Positions 37,253 through 47,619 of a stretch of 64,000 nt of DNA are shown here, in pieces. Under the pieces are notes generated by a model. The model was not told the origin of the DNA. It worked only from the letters and a program-made list of their open reading frames with translations, and searched no databases. A program made the translations under genes and the position numbers. Numbering within the stretch: position 1 is the first letter of the stretch; the number at the start of each line of letters is the position of its first letter. The DNA lies in NCBI RefSeq assembly GCF_002127325.2, contig NC_035448.2, forward strand, positions 5,603,698-5,667,697, written 5' to 3'. This DNA comes from Helianthus annuus (taxonomy: Eukaryota > Streptophyta > Magnoliopsida > Asterales > Asteraceae).

Positions 37253-38053
37253 GATTTAAGGAGTGATTCAGAGGTTTTAGAGAGGCCACTGTTACCATAG
37301 CCATGCAAGACATTTAATTGGAGCAAAAGGAGGTGAAAAACAGCTGGAATGCATACAAATTCGGACCCAAATCGCTGCTGTTCGCGAGAACCGGAGCTGG
37401 GCGCTGGGTCGCGGCCCGCGTAGGGCCTCAGGCGGGCGCCTGGGGTCTGCAGTTCCAAACTTTGCCCATTTGTTGCAGTTTTGGTCCCTGTACTTTGGTT
37501 GCGATGATTTGGCCATGAATCTTGACTCGTAAACCCTCGAATCTGGTTTTTAAGAATCTTGGGACATTTACCATCATGGTAATGTCCTCGGATAACTTTG
37601 CGCTCAACCGAAAAGCCATGAAATTCGACGTTCACGCTTTTAACCCCTCAAGTACGGTTTTGGCCATAACTTTCTCATACGTTATCGAAACTTCACGAAA
37701 TTTTAACCACATATTCTAGTGAGTATATTTTAGCATTAAAAAGCTTCGGGTCTGCCAAAAGTTCACTCAGAGGTATAAATTCAACATGTTGACACTTTTG
37801 GCCCCTATAGTTTGTAATTCCTCACTTTTGTGCAATTTCCGCGTCGTATGACCCATGAACCATCCGTTTAAGGTTATGAACATTATGTAGGGCTATCATA
37901 GAGTCTATTTATCCATTGTTGATGCTTTGGACCCTTACGTTCCATAGTTTTCACCGTTTGTCACTTTTAGTCCCTCTAAAGTTTGTTTTCACATACCGGA
38001 ACCTTATGACACGTGTCAAGACATTATTGGACGAAATTTTTCGAGGTGTTACA
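37253..38053 (-). repeat. 5' LTR of element A, U3-proximal part
   Basis: Continues the LTR interrupted at 23817 and matches 13317-14117. It ends TGTTACA and is followed by the TSD ACCAC. Confidence 0.92.
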
Positions 38054-39164
38054 ACCACCATCATCCATTGTCCATCATAGAGTGTGTGAGTCGTCTCGGG
38101 ATCCAAGATTGATAGTTCTTGACAATGAAATGCCATGTTTGCCTAAGTCTCTTATATCACTTGGTGAAGACAACTGTTTAGTGTAATACTTTTTATTTTT
38201 AATCTTTTGCACTTTTTAATTGGTTTTGTATTAATGACTTTAATTACTAGTTTCTTATGTTGAAGGTGATTCTTCCTTATCGTTTGTCCGTGGTGTCTTG
38301 GCATTATTTTATTGTCTATATAAAATAAAAGATTTTCACCATTCATATCTCCACGGTCTATATGGAGGTATGTTGGCTACCTGGTCGGGGGTTAAGGGAA
38401 CGGTTTGGTAAGAGTCTTGCCATTGTTCAGTGTATAGATCCTGCAATGGACCTGGGTCAAATTTAGTAGGACCTCCTTCAATGCCTAACGGTATTGGATG
38501 GCGGGGGTCCAAACTCTTTGATCCCCTCATAAGTTAAACTACTATTAAAACTTTAACCCGGCTACTTAGGACTGTATCCCTGCTGACTCAGACTACTTAG
38601 CCGAGGGTAACGTCGCCTTCAAAAGAGGGGCCTACCACATTATGCATTAATAACTTAATTAATTATCTTTCAATAATCCGACCCTTTAGGATTGTATCCT
38701 TACTGACTCAAACTACTGGGTTGAGGGTAACGTCGCCTTCAAAAGAGGGGCCTACTACAATAACTGAGATAATCTCTTAAACAAGTGCAAAAGTGCGAAA
38801 ATAATCAAAGGTTACACTACACACGAGTCGGATCCAAGTGATTCATCTTGTCTATCTGTTTTTACTTTTACTTTTATTTTCATTTTCAGCATTTTAGTTA
38901 GTTTTATTTTTCTAGTTTAAAAACCTTTTTCTAACATTTTGATTTGATTAGACGTTGAGGATAAACCGGTACTAAAAGCTCTTGTGTCCTTGGACGACCT
39001 CGGTATCTTACCAACACTATACTACGTCCACGATGGGTGCACTTGCCCATATGTGTGTTTAGTGTTAGTGAATATCGTGTTTATAAATTTAAAACTTCGC
39101 TAAAAAGTGTAAAAAAAAGGGCTTAAAATATATACCTAAAACATATACACACTGACACGCATCA
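38054..39164 (+). repeat. 3' LTR of O, second part
   Basis: Resumes at ACCACCATCATCC and matches 4493-5603 with about 20 differences. It ends CGCATCA, followed by the TSD AGTTC. Confidence 0.88.
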
Positions 39165-39436
39165 AGTTCAGTCAACATATTTGATGCCAGGGGGTATATG
39201 GGTGGTTGAATCGAATATGGATGGTGGCGGGAAAGGTTTTGGAAGTTGAAGGGGGTAATTTTGCTTTTAAACACAAATTATAGGGGGTTATAAGAAAGGG
39301 TATTTTAGTAATTTACCCCAAATCAACAGTTCAGCCAACATTTTTGATTCCAGGGGGTAAAATTGCGACATAACAGCAAACGTTGGGGGGTAAAACAAAA
39401 GGGTAAAATAGTCTTTTCACCCCCAAGTCAACAGAT

Positions 39437-39579
39437 CGGTCAACAAAATTGAAGCCGGGGGGGTAGAATTGCGACATAACAGTTAACAGTGGGGGGTAAA
39501 ATTGCAATTATTTCCTTAGGGGGGGGGGGTAAGGGTGCCAATGACCCCTAACCTCAGGGGGTAAAATTGCAGTTTACTC
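39437..39579 (-). repeat. Right terminal inverted repeat of the MULE-like shell
   Basis: Reverse complement of 2355-2490 with G/C-tract length changes. The shell sequence 39170-39436 inside it carries further similar tract blocks (GGGGGTAAAATTGC). Confidence 0.7.
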
Positions 39580-39588
39580 TTTTTTACG

Positions 39589-39900
39589 GTAAATTTCATC
39601 ATTGACAGTTTACTAGAGTGTTATCGTGTCATCATTATTAGTGGAACTATTTGATTATATCCATCTCTACGAGGCAATGATGTCATATACTAATTCAGAA
39701 AGGAAACCCAATAAATCTGAGAAAAAACTCACCAGACCTAATGGTCTCTAAGCCTTATTCCACTCTAAGATGACATTAGGCTATAATGCTATGTGCTCGT
39801 GTATTTTTTTATAAACTAATTTAAAAGCTCGTGTGTTACATTTGTTAGATGTGTAAAGCCTGGTTTTAGTTTTGTAATTTTGAATACGTGGAAATAATAA
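39589..39900. promoter_or_regulatory. Probable former upstream region of the V-PPase gene
   Basis: When the MULE-like shell and everything in it are removed, this AT-rich stretch would directly follow base 2345, that is, it would lie about 150 bp and more upstream of the V-PPase ATG. No gene is seen in it. Its role as promoter is inferred from position only. Confidence 0.4.
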
Positions 39901-40300
39901 GGGATATTGGATTTAAATAAACTCAATTTTCACCAATTGGTAGATAGTACCCTCAACATTTGATTTGTACCACATCATTCCAAACTTTAAACTTATTTTC
40001 CTCTGTCACTCTCAGACTAACTAAACCCTAATCTAGTTAGTTTTTTTTTTTGCTAATATGGCACTTTGTTTGGTGACGTGATTGTTTTTGCTGGCGTGGC
40101 ATCTGATATGGCACTTATTTAGTGACGTGACATCTGATGTAGTGTGTCATCTGACGTTAACTAACTGGGTTATGGCTCAGTTAGCTTGGGAGTGCCAGAG
40201 GAAAATAAGTAGAAAGTTGAGAGTAATGTGATGCAAATTAAAGGTTAGAAATGCTATCAGTCAATCAGTAAAAATTGGGGTTATTTAAATCTAACATCCC
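39901..40300. mobile_element. Foldback MITE with long inverted repeats
   Basis: The left arm starts GGGATATTGGATTTAAATAA and the right arm ends in its imperfect reverse complement TTATTTAAATCTAACATCCC. The arms share inner blocks such as CTTATTTTCCTCTG. The centre holds repeated GGCACTT and GTGACGTG words. No TSD was convincing. Confidence 0.65.
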
Positions 40301-41117
40301 AGACCATAATAATAAACTTGATCCATGATACTGAACATTTTCAGAAGTTGTTGATTGAAGATTAGAGATAGAACAGACTAATTAGATTGAATAATTCGAA
40401 TTAACTATTAAAAAATAGGGATTAACAATTAAAAAATAGGGATTATTTGTTTATAAAACTGTGATAGCCTAAAAACTTTTTCTCCAAGTTCTCAATTAGA
40501 TGAGAGGCACACGTGGCACCTACGTATCTTTACGTAGATAGTATAGATATAGATATATAAGATATAGATGTAGATTTAGTTATTCTTTTTATATATTTAC
40601 TAGGCTATAAAATCATACGTTACACATGTTGAATATAGAAAATATTAAATATCATATAGTATTCATAGATTTCGTCTAGACACTACACGAAGTTGAACAT
40701 GTTCGTGTCATAAACAGGTTAACACGTTTATGACTTGCTTAACTTGATTACGACATGATTAAACCCATTTAACCATTTCATTTTATAATTATCGAACTAT
40801 TTAGTTTTATATCTATTTTTAAGAATTTATGGGCAGTCTTAAATATGTTGCAAGTTGTTGTGTAAAGATGTTATAAAATTGTTTATGAACGGATAATCTC
40901 ATGTTATTCATGCTACTGAAGTGTTATATATAATTATGTTAAACAGGTCGTCTTCATGTAACATGTTTATTAAGATATTTTGCGTTCATGTTTTGTTAAT
41001 GTTGGTTTATTATGTAATGTCCGTGTTTGTTTTTGCTACCCATGTTAATCGTGTATTACCCTTTAACACAGGTCGTGTTTATGCAACTTAAAAACTATGT
41101 TTTAAGCATATTATATA
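40301..41117. other. Intergenic AT-rich DNA
   Basis: No gene seen. Short direct repeats of AAAAAATAGGGATTA near 40410-40445, a (GATATA)-like tract near 40540-40570, and AACACGTTTATGAC-type words common in plant repeats at 40700-40760. Confidence 0.5.
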
Positions 41118-41156
41118 CTAGGTTAAAAACCCCGTGTATCACACGGGGTTTGATCA
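41118..41156 (-). mobile_element. Helitron-like 3' terminus (minus strand)
   Basis: On the minus strand a GC-rich hairpin (AACCCCGTG...CACGGGGTT) is followed about 9 bases later by CTAG and then T, the arrangement typical of Helitron 3' ends. The body would extend to the right. I could not locate its 5' TC end. Confidence 0.5.
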
Positions 41157-41439
41157 ATAAATTATTAAATAGGTATTAATAAGCCGGAAAAATATACGCC
41201 GCAGTTTAAAAATAATAACTAAATAAATGAAATATTCATAAATAGTTGAAAAAATAAGTGTTTTTAACATTTTACCCCCTAGAGATCAAACATAACTCAA
41301 ACAAATCTATTCATAAAAAAATTAGTTGAAATTATCACATCTACAATACATATGTAAACATATGCAAAGGGCAAAAATAAGCCATGATATAAATCGAATT
41401 AGGAATAAAAATATTAATTACTTGAATACTTTCGGCTAT

Positions 41440-42486
41440 AAGGGGGAAGGGGCATCCTCGGTTAAGGGTGGTCAGCTTCGAAGCCGCATGCGAAACAACC
41501 CCGCCACCCCCTCATTCGGGTAGGCGAACGGCTAGGGAAGCTCGGCTACTCTTTATTGAATGTGAAGTGGGGGGGGGGGGGGGGTTGTGACCTTTTAACA
41601 ATCATATGACCGTTAAATTTATTGAAAAAGTTAATTTATTTATTTTAAATCATTATAAATACCTATTTCACCATTTTTATTTTTATAGCATTCACAAACT
41701 ATCAAACCTTCCACCATATTCTCAAATACCCATTTTTATTTATGACTAAATTCTCAAACGATGATCTCGGTATTTAATGTCAACGGGCACTTATACAAAC
41801 GTGGGTACTATTTAACCAATGGGATCTAGCCTGCCTAGTCAACGTTTTTGAAAACGTTTCCACATCCAACCAATATGGTTACAAAGAAGTTTAAGAAATT
41901 GCAATAAGGGACAAGAAAAGATGTGGAACACGCTTGGTGTTCTAAAGGGGAAATGAGGCATACTTAGGCGACCCATGCGGACCACAAATGTTGACAGGAT
42001 TAGGAGCATGACGTATGCATGCATGATATTATACAACACGATTTTTAAGGACGACGGGCATGCCTTCTCACCGATCCACATAAGGGATTTTTTAGTTTAA
42101 CTCGTTTTGGACAATGATGCCCTTGGTGAGATTATGGATCCACATACGCATTTCCGACTTCGCATTGATCTTGTGACACATATTGCAATTTAAGATCCAC
42201 ATTATTTAGAAGATTCAGAAGAGGAATAGTTTATTTTTATTTTGTATTATGTTCAATAATTTATTTATATAGTTGAATTATGTTTATTTGGTATTTATAT
42301 GTTTAATTTATTTTATGTTAGAAAAAAGTTCCGAGATACTCTAGAGTATGCGCCTCTTGTGTTTTAAGAATACTTTAAGGTATATTTAATGTAATAGTGC
42401 AGAATTTGGTATTTAATTGTTTAATTATTTGTGATTTTAGGATATTTAAGGTAGAGTATCTCACAGTGCAAGATTAGCTAGTCTTA
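41440..42486. other. Relic PIF/Harbinger element around the transposase fragment
   Basis: GC-rich start (41440-41540), a run of 16 G at 41569-41584, promoter-like AT-rich sequence, the transposase fragment, then an AT-rich 3' UTR-like stretch. Terminal repeats and TSD could not be fixed. Confidence 0.4.
41885..42229 (+). pseudogene. PIF/Harbinger transposase C-terminal fragment
   Basis: The reading in one main frame has the C-terminal features of plant Harbinger-type (DDE nuclease) transposases: a GVLKGK block, RPMRTTNVDRI, YACMILYNTI and KDDGHAFSP, ending in DPHYLEDSEEE. It contains three in-frame stops (after GVLKGK, after IRDFLV, after THIAI) and a frameshift near 41935, so it is dead. 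The catalytic N-terminal half is missing. The upstream 41600-41760 stretch with TTATAAATACC resembles the promoter end of the PIF-like element at 61386-63169, which suggests an internally deleted relative. Confidence 0.75.
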
Positions 42487-43411
42487 GGTGGTGTTTGTTT
42501 TTTGGCCAGAAGCACTTCTGGCCATTTATGTCTGCGTCGCGCAGAAGCGCGCAGACGTTTCATGTCTGCAGCTTGTTTGTTTTCTCGCAGACCTTTCATT
42601 AAAAAAGGTCTGCGAGACCTCTTCTTGGCACAAACATTGACCCAAGTCTTCTTGGCACAGACCTTTACCTCTTCTTCCACACCTCCACCCCCACATCCCC
42701 GCCACCACCTCCACCACCACATCTCCGCCACCACCGCCGCCCCCACGTTCACCCATCTCCTCCACCCGACACCCCCAATCACCTCCACCATCAAAATCGC
42801 CGTCATCATCTGTTATCATCATCTTCATCGATCATCATCATCATCATCTCATCAACATCTTCATCGATCATCATCATCACCGCCGTTGTCACAGGAACCA
42901 CAACCACCGCCATAACCGACACAGCCACACCACCACTGCCGCCGTATACACCGCGGTCTCTCTCTCCTCGTACTCTCTCTCTCTGGATCTCTCTCCTCCC
43001 TCGATCTCTCTCTCTCTCTCTCTCTCTCTTCAGAAATCCCCAAATCAACTAGGTTTGAAGATGGTGAAATTAGGGTTTCGGTGGAGGTGGTTGACGGCGG
43101 CTGAAGTGGTGGTGCTTGGTTGTGGTGAAATTAGGGTTTCGGTTGGGTGGTGGCTGAAGTGGTGGTTGTTGGTTGTGGTGGTGGAGGTGGACGGTGGTTG
43201 TGGTGGTAGAGGGAGGGAGAGAGAGATCAGACAGATGTGTGTGTAAAGTGGGTGTTTGTGTGTGTTGAGAAGATCTTTTTGTAGAATAAAAACAAACAAA
43301 CCCTCTTCTCCTTGCAGACTGCAGACATTTGGTCCACCTCTTCTCCTGCAGATGCCTGCAGATGTGGTCGACAGACTGCAGACCTTTCCCGCAGAAAAAA
43401 CAAACAGCACC
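42487..43411. mobile_element. Harbinger/Tourist-like element with TTA target duplication
   Basis: The ends GGTGGTGTTTGTTTTTT and AAAAAACAAACAGCACC are inverted copies, flanked by TTA at 42484-42486 and 43412-43414. Subterminal CTGCAGAC/GTCTGCAG words repeat near both ends. The interior is low complexity (CCACCACC, ATCATC, CTCTCT) and includes a leader-like stretch with an ATG at about 43060, possibly captured from a gene. The long frames in it come from this low-complexity sequence. No transposase is present. Confidence 0.7.
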
Positions 43412-43913
43412 TTAGACTACTTTAGACTTATACCTATTCGCCTAATTATAAGAGAAAAAAATGCAATAGAATATGTTAGAATCATATATTAAAAATTGTT
43501 CTATTAATTAACCTAGATACAATAGAACATGTTAAAAATCACAGGCTAAGTGCTAAAAACTATGCTATTGATAAATCTAGACGGATATAAATTAAATGAG
43601 TTATATAGAGTAGGGTTCCTACGGAAAGTGTGTTTTTCCTAGAAAGTCTGGGAAGCGATCTTGTCCATCCGATTGGTGTGTTTAAGGGTTGAGATTAAAT
43701 CAATTGCAATCTTGTAATAATTAACTATATTGAATAGATTGTTTTAAATGAGTAGGGGCAATTTCGTCCTTATGTGTGTTTTAAACCAATCAAAAATAAC
43801 CGTCAGAGATATCACATCTCCTTAATACACGACAATTTCCCTCTCTCTCTCTCTTTCTCTCTCTAAACCCAAATTCGGAAACCCCCAAAATCATACCAAA
43901 AATACCTAAAATC

Positions 43914-44260
43914 ATGGATGAAGATAAGAGATTTTCCTTGTTCCATATACGTAAGATCAAGCTTTCATTGTACTGCGTGTTTTTCAAAGCGATTACGGGT
44001 GATTCTTGTTTGTAATTGACGGTATTTTGCTGGTTGCAGGGAAGAGATTCAAAAAGCAGGAAACTTTGGAAAGGATAGATAGCAGCGGAACAGTTACCGG
44101 AAGCCGATCGAAAGCTGGGGCGAAATCTGCTGATGTAAAACACATTTGTATGAATCTGCTTGCTGTTAAAACACAGTTGTATGAATCTGAATTGCTGTTA
44201 AAACACAGCTGTATGAATCTGAATGATAAAACACATTTGTATGAATATGCTTGCTGTTAA
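43914..44260 (+). CDS. Small putative two-exon gene, tandem copy 1
   Basis: I do not recognise the product. Exon 1 is 43914-43950 (ATG after a CTCTCTCT-rich leader, reading MDEDKRFSLFHI) with donor GTAAG. Exon 2 is 44040-44260 after TGGTTGCAG. The 89-bp intron joins the exons in frame to give 85 residues. The first part of exon 2 is basic and Ser/Gly-rich (GTVTGSRSKAGAKSADV). Its last roughly 40 residues are translated from the minisatellite, so the true C-terminus of a donor gene has probably been lost. It could equally be non-coding. The splice signals and leader are the support. Confidence 0.4.
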
Positions 44261-44633
44261 AACACAGCTGTATGAATCTGAATGATAAAACACATTTGTA
44301 TGAATCTACTTGCTGTTAAAACACAGTTGTATGAATCTGAATGCTAAAACACAACTGTATGAATCTGCTTGCTGTTAAAACACACCTGTATGAATCTGAA
44401 TGCTAAAACACAACTGTATGAATCTGCTTGCTGTTAAAACACAACTGTATGAATCTGAATGCTAAAACACAACTGTATGAATCTGCTTGCTGTTAAAACA
44501 CAATTGTATGAATCTGAATGCTAAAACACAACTGTATGGATCTGCTTGCTGTTAAAACACAACTGTATGAATCTGAATAATAAAACACAGCTGTATGAAT
44601 CTGCTTGCTGTTAAAACACATCACCAAGAACAA
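44137..44633 (+). repeat. 59-bp minisatellite (two related half-units), inside each tandem copy
   Basis: Alternating half-units GCTGTTAAAACACAACTG plus TATGAATCTGAA and GCTAAAACACAACTG plus TATGAATCTGCTT give a period of about 59 bp. The same array recurs at about 45817-46313, 47496-47992 and 49175-49671. Confidence 0.9.
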
Positions 44634-45593
44634 ACTGTTAAAACACAGTACCAAGAACATGCTGATAGATTCCAGCAAGAAAACGAAGGAATGATTGATA
44701 TTACGTGAGATCAGAAATCGAAAACAAAAAATTCTGAAATTTATGTATAGTTAGTTATTGAAGATAATTTCCTAAAATAAAAATAGATTGTGAAAGTACA
44801 TAAATGCCCTTTTAGATAAAATCCTTCAATGCCACATGTCGCGTTCTTATTGCTTCCTAGACTTTCTAGGAAAAACACACTTTCCACCCAACTACTACTC
44901 TAAATTAAATATATGTGATTTTATTTTCTAATTTTACTATAGTTCTATCGCGATGATCATACTGATGCCACAAATTATTTCTAGATATATTTTTTTTAAC
45001 TAAAATAGTGTACGTAATCTTAAAAATTCTTTTAAAAATATTCATATTGTTGTTGATGATCATCACTATCTTTGATATTTTTTTATTTTAATTTAATTTT
45101 AATATCATTATTATTAAACATAGGAGATAAGTTTAAAAATTATTATTTAATAGGAAATAAAAAATTGAAAAATAATGGCAAGAAGTATAAGAAAGTGACA
45201 TGTGTCCTAAAAAGATTTTCGTTTATTAGTATAGTAAGAACTATGCTATTGATAAATCTAGACGGATATAAATTAAATGAGTTATATAAAGTAGGGTTCC
45301 TACGGAAAGTGTGTTTTTCCTAGAAAGTCTGGGAAGCGATCTTGTCCATCCGATTGGTGTGTTTAAGGGTTGAGATTAAATCAATTGCAATCTTGTAATA
45401 ATTAACTATATTGAATAGATTGTTTTAAATGATAGGGGCAATTTCGTCCTTATGTGTGTTTTAAACCAATCAAAAATAACCGTCAGAGATATCACATCTC
45501 CTTAATACACGACAATTTCCCTCTCTCTCTCTCTTTCTCTCTCTAAACCCAAATTCGGAAACCCCCAAAATCATACCAAAAATACCTAAAATC

Positions 45594-45940
45594 ATGGATG
45601 AAGATAAGAGATTTTCCTTGTTCCATATACGTAAGATCAAGCTTTCATTGTACTGCGTGTTTTTCAAAGCGATTACGGGTGATTCTTGTTTGTAATTGAC
45701 GGTATTTTGCTGGTTGCAGGGAAGAGATTCAAAAAGCAGGAAACTTTGGAAAGGATAGATAGCAGCGGAACAGTTACCGGAAGCCGATCGAAAGCTGGGG
45801 CGAAATCTGCTGATGTAAAACACATTTGTATGAATCTGCTTGCTGTTAAAACACAGTTGTATGAATCTGAATTGCTGTTAAAACACAGCTGTATGAATCT
45901 GAATGATAAAACACATTTGTATGAATATGCTTGCTGTTAA
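45594..45940 (+). CDS. Small putative two-exon gene, tandem copy 2
   Basis: Exons 45594-45630 and 45720-45940, identical in structure and encoded protein to copy 1. Confidence 0.4.
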
Positions 45941-47272
45941 AACACAGCTGTATGAATCTGAATGATAAAACACATTTGTATGAATCTACTTGCTGTTAAA
46001 ACACAGTTGTATGAATCTGAATGCTAAAACACAACTGTATGAATCTGCTTGCTGTTAAAACACACCTGTATGAATCTGAATGCTAAAACACAACTGTATG
46101 AATCTGCTTGCTGTTAAAACACAACTGTATGAATCTGAATGCTAAAACACAACTGTATGAATCTGCTTGCTGTTAAAACACAATTGTATGAATCTGAATG
46201 CTAAAACACAACTGTATGGATCTGCTTGCTGTTAAAACACAACTGTATGAATCTGAATAATAAAACACAGCTGTATGAATCTGCTTGCTGTTAAAACACA
46301 TCACCAAGAACAAACTGTTAAAACACAGTACCAAGAACATGCTGATAGATTCCAGCAAGAAAACGAAGGAATGATTGATATTACGTGAGATCAGAAATCG
46401 AAAACAAAAAATTCTGAAATTTATGTATAGTTAGTTATTGAAGATAATTTCCTAAAATAAAAATAGATTGTGAAAGTACATAAATGCCCTTTTAGATAAA
46501 ATCCTTCAATGCCACATGTCGCGTTCTTATTGCTTCCTAGACTTTCTAGGAAAAACACACTTTCCACCCAACTACTACTCTAAATTAAATATATGTGATT
46601 TTATTTTCTAATTTTACTATAGTTCTATCGCGATGATCATACTGATGCCACAAATTATTTCTAGATATATTTTTTTAACTAAAATAGTGTACGTAATCTT
46701 AAAAATTCTTTTAAAAATATTCATATTGTTGTTGATGATCATCACTATCTTTGATATTTTTTTATTTTAATTTAATTTTAATATCATTATTATTAAACAT
46801 AGGAGATAAGTTTAAAAATTATTATTTAATAGGAAATAAAAAATTGAAAAATAATGGCAAGAAGTATAAGAAAGTGACATGTGTCCTAAAAAGATTTTCG
46901 TTTATTAGTATAGTAAGAACTATGCTATTGATAAATCTAGACGGATATAAATTAAATGAGTTATATAGAGTAGGGTTCCTACGGAAAGTGTGTTTTCCTA
47001 GAAAGTCTGGGAAGCGATCTTGTCCATCCGATTGGTGTGTTTAAGGGTTGAGATTAAATCAATTGCAATCTTGTAATAATTAACTATATTGAATAGATTG
47101 TTTTAAATGAGTAGGGGCAATTTCGTCCTTATGTGTGTTTTAAACCAATCAAAAATAACCGTCAGAGATATCACATCTTCTTAATACACGACAATTTCCC
47201 TCTCTCTCTCTCTTTCTCTCTCTAAACCCAAATTCGGAAACCCCCAAAATCATACCAAAAATACCTAAAATC

Positions 47273-47619
47273 ATGGATGAAGATAAGAGATTTTCCTTGT
47301 TCCATATACGTAAGATCAAGCTTTCATTGTACTGCGTGTTTTTCAAAGCGATTACGGGTGATTCTTGTTTGTAATTGACGGTATTTTGCTGGTTGCAGGG
47401 AAGAGATTCAAAAAGCAGGAAACTTTGGAAAGGATAGATAGCAGCGGAACAGTTACCGGAAGCCGATCGAAAGCTGGGGCGAAATCTGCTGATGTAAAAC
47501 ACATTTGTATGAATCTGCTTGCTGTTAAAACACAGTTGTATGAATCTGAATTGCTGTTAAAACACAGCTGTATGAATCTGAATGATAAAACACATTTGTA
47601 TGAATATGCTTGCTGTTAA
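47273..47619 (+). CDS. Small putative two-exon gene, tandem copy 3
   Basis: Exons 47273-47309 and 47399-47619, same structure and protein as copy 1. The leader carries a TCTTCT change shared only with copy 4. Confidence 0.4.

Larger units (their letters stand above)
10580..38053 (-). mobile_element. Element A: full-length Tekay-like Ty3/gypsy retrotransposon, interrupted by B
   Basis: The LTRs on the plus strand begin TGTCACACCCCGATTTCC and end GAGGTGTTACA. The TSD ACCAC (10575-10579 and 38054-38058) is perfect. The element is read on the minus strand: 5' LTR 38053-21076 (split by B), PBS 21072-21061, extra ORF, gag-pol, PPT, 3' LTR 14117-10580. The single uninterrupted gag-pol frame, matching PBS and PPT, and LTRs differing at only about 13-15 sites over 3.5 kb suggest a young, possibly autonomous copy. 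The C-terminal chromodomain-like tail, the iMet PBS and the 3.5-kb LTRs fit the Tekay/Del chromovirus lineage. Confidence 0.92.
3915..39164 (+). mobile_element. Non-autonomous LTR retrotransposon O (no gag-pol recognised), interrupted by element A
   Basis: Two LTRs beginning TGATRTGCACAAA and ending GCATCA, a primer-binding site right after the left LTR, and a perfect 5-bp TSD AGTTC (3910-3914 and 39165-39169). Without the insert at 10580-38053 the element is about 7.8 kb with LTRs of about 1.7 kb. No protease, reverse transcriptase or integrase motif is present; there are only two unknown ORFs. The tRNA-Asp-type PBS is typical of the Athila/Tat group of Ty3/gypsy elements, so it was probably mobilised by such a relative. 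The LTRs differ at about 30 sites plus a few indels by eye, making this the oldest LTR insertion of the nest. Confidence 0.85.
2355..39579. mobile_element. Mutator-like (Pack-MULE-like) TIR element, split by nested retrotransposons
   Basis: The ends are inverted copies of one another (GAGTAAACTGYAATTTTACC at 2355 and its reverse complement ending at 39579). They are flanked by TTTTTTACA (2346-2354) and TTTTTTACG (39580-39588), an 8-of-9 match to the 9-bp TSD expected for Mutator-like elements. With the LTR element at 3915-39164 removed, the shell is about 2 kb: 2355-3914 plus 39165-39579. No transposase is present, so it is non-autonomous. It contains a small spliced-looking ORF (2749-3060) and may have captured host sequence. 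It landed about 150 bp upstream of the V-PPase start codon. Confidence 0.65.
43598..44901. mobile_element. Pack-MULE-like element, tandem copy 1 (also 45279-46581, 46958-48260, 48637-49939)
   Basis: Flanked by a perfect 9-bp duplication AAATTAAAT (43589-43597 and 44902-44910), and the same pair flanks every copy. Subterminal inverted repeats GGAAAGTGTGTTTTTCCTAG lie near both ends, although the outermost 20 bp match poorly. No transposase. The interior has a gene-like start (CT-rich leader, ATG, short exon, intron) and a minisatellite, so capture of host sequence is plausible. Confidence 0.65.

Noticed and set aside
37108..37635. 175-residue minus frame across the end of B and the resumed LTR of A
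   Set aside because: The frame is a junction product of the B insertion (crosses 37252/37253), so it cannot be an ancestral gene.
23818..38053. Tandem LTRs at 21076 and 23818 as a solo LTR or tandem element
   Set aside because: The A LTR resumes at 37253 after the TSD GATTT, showing that B is nested in it and not in tandem with it.
2355..39579. Left and right tract-rich repeats as two unrelated dispersed copies
   Set aside because: Possible in principle, but the inverted orientation at both extremes, the matching flanks TTTTTTAC and the position around one LTR insertion favour a single TIR element; kept at moderate confidence.
42502..42915. Pro/Ser/His-rich frames on both strands in the Harbinger-like element
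   Set aside because: Composed of CCACCACC and ATCATC low-complexity sequence; both strands are open for the same reason.
43790..44143. 117-residue minus frame repeated in all four tandem units
   Set aside because: It is antisense to the leader, intron and exon of the plus-strand two-exon gene; its KREREREG stretch is the reverse of the CT tract.
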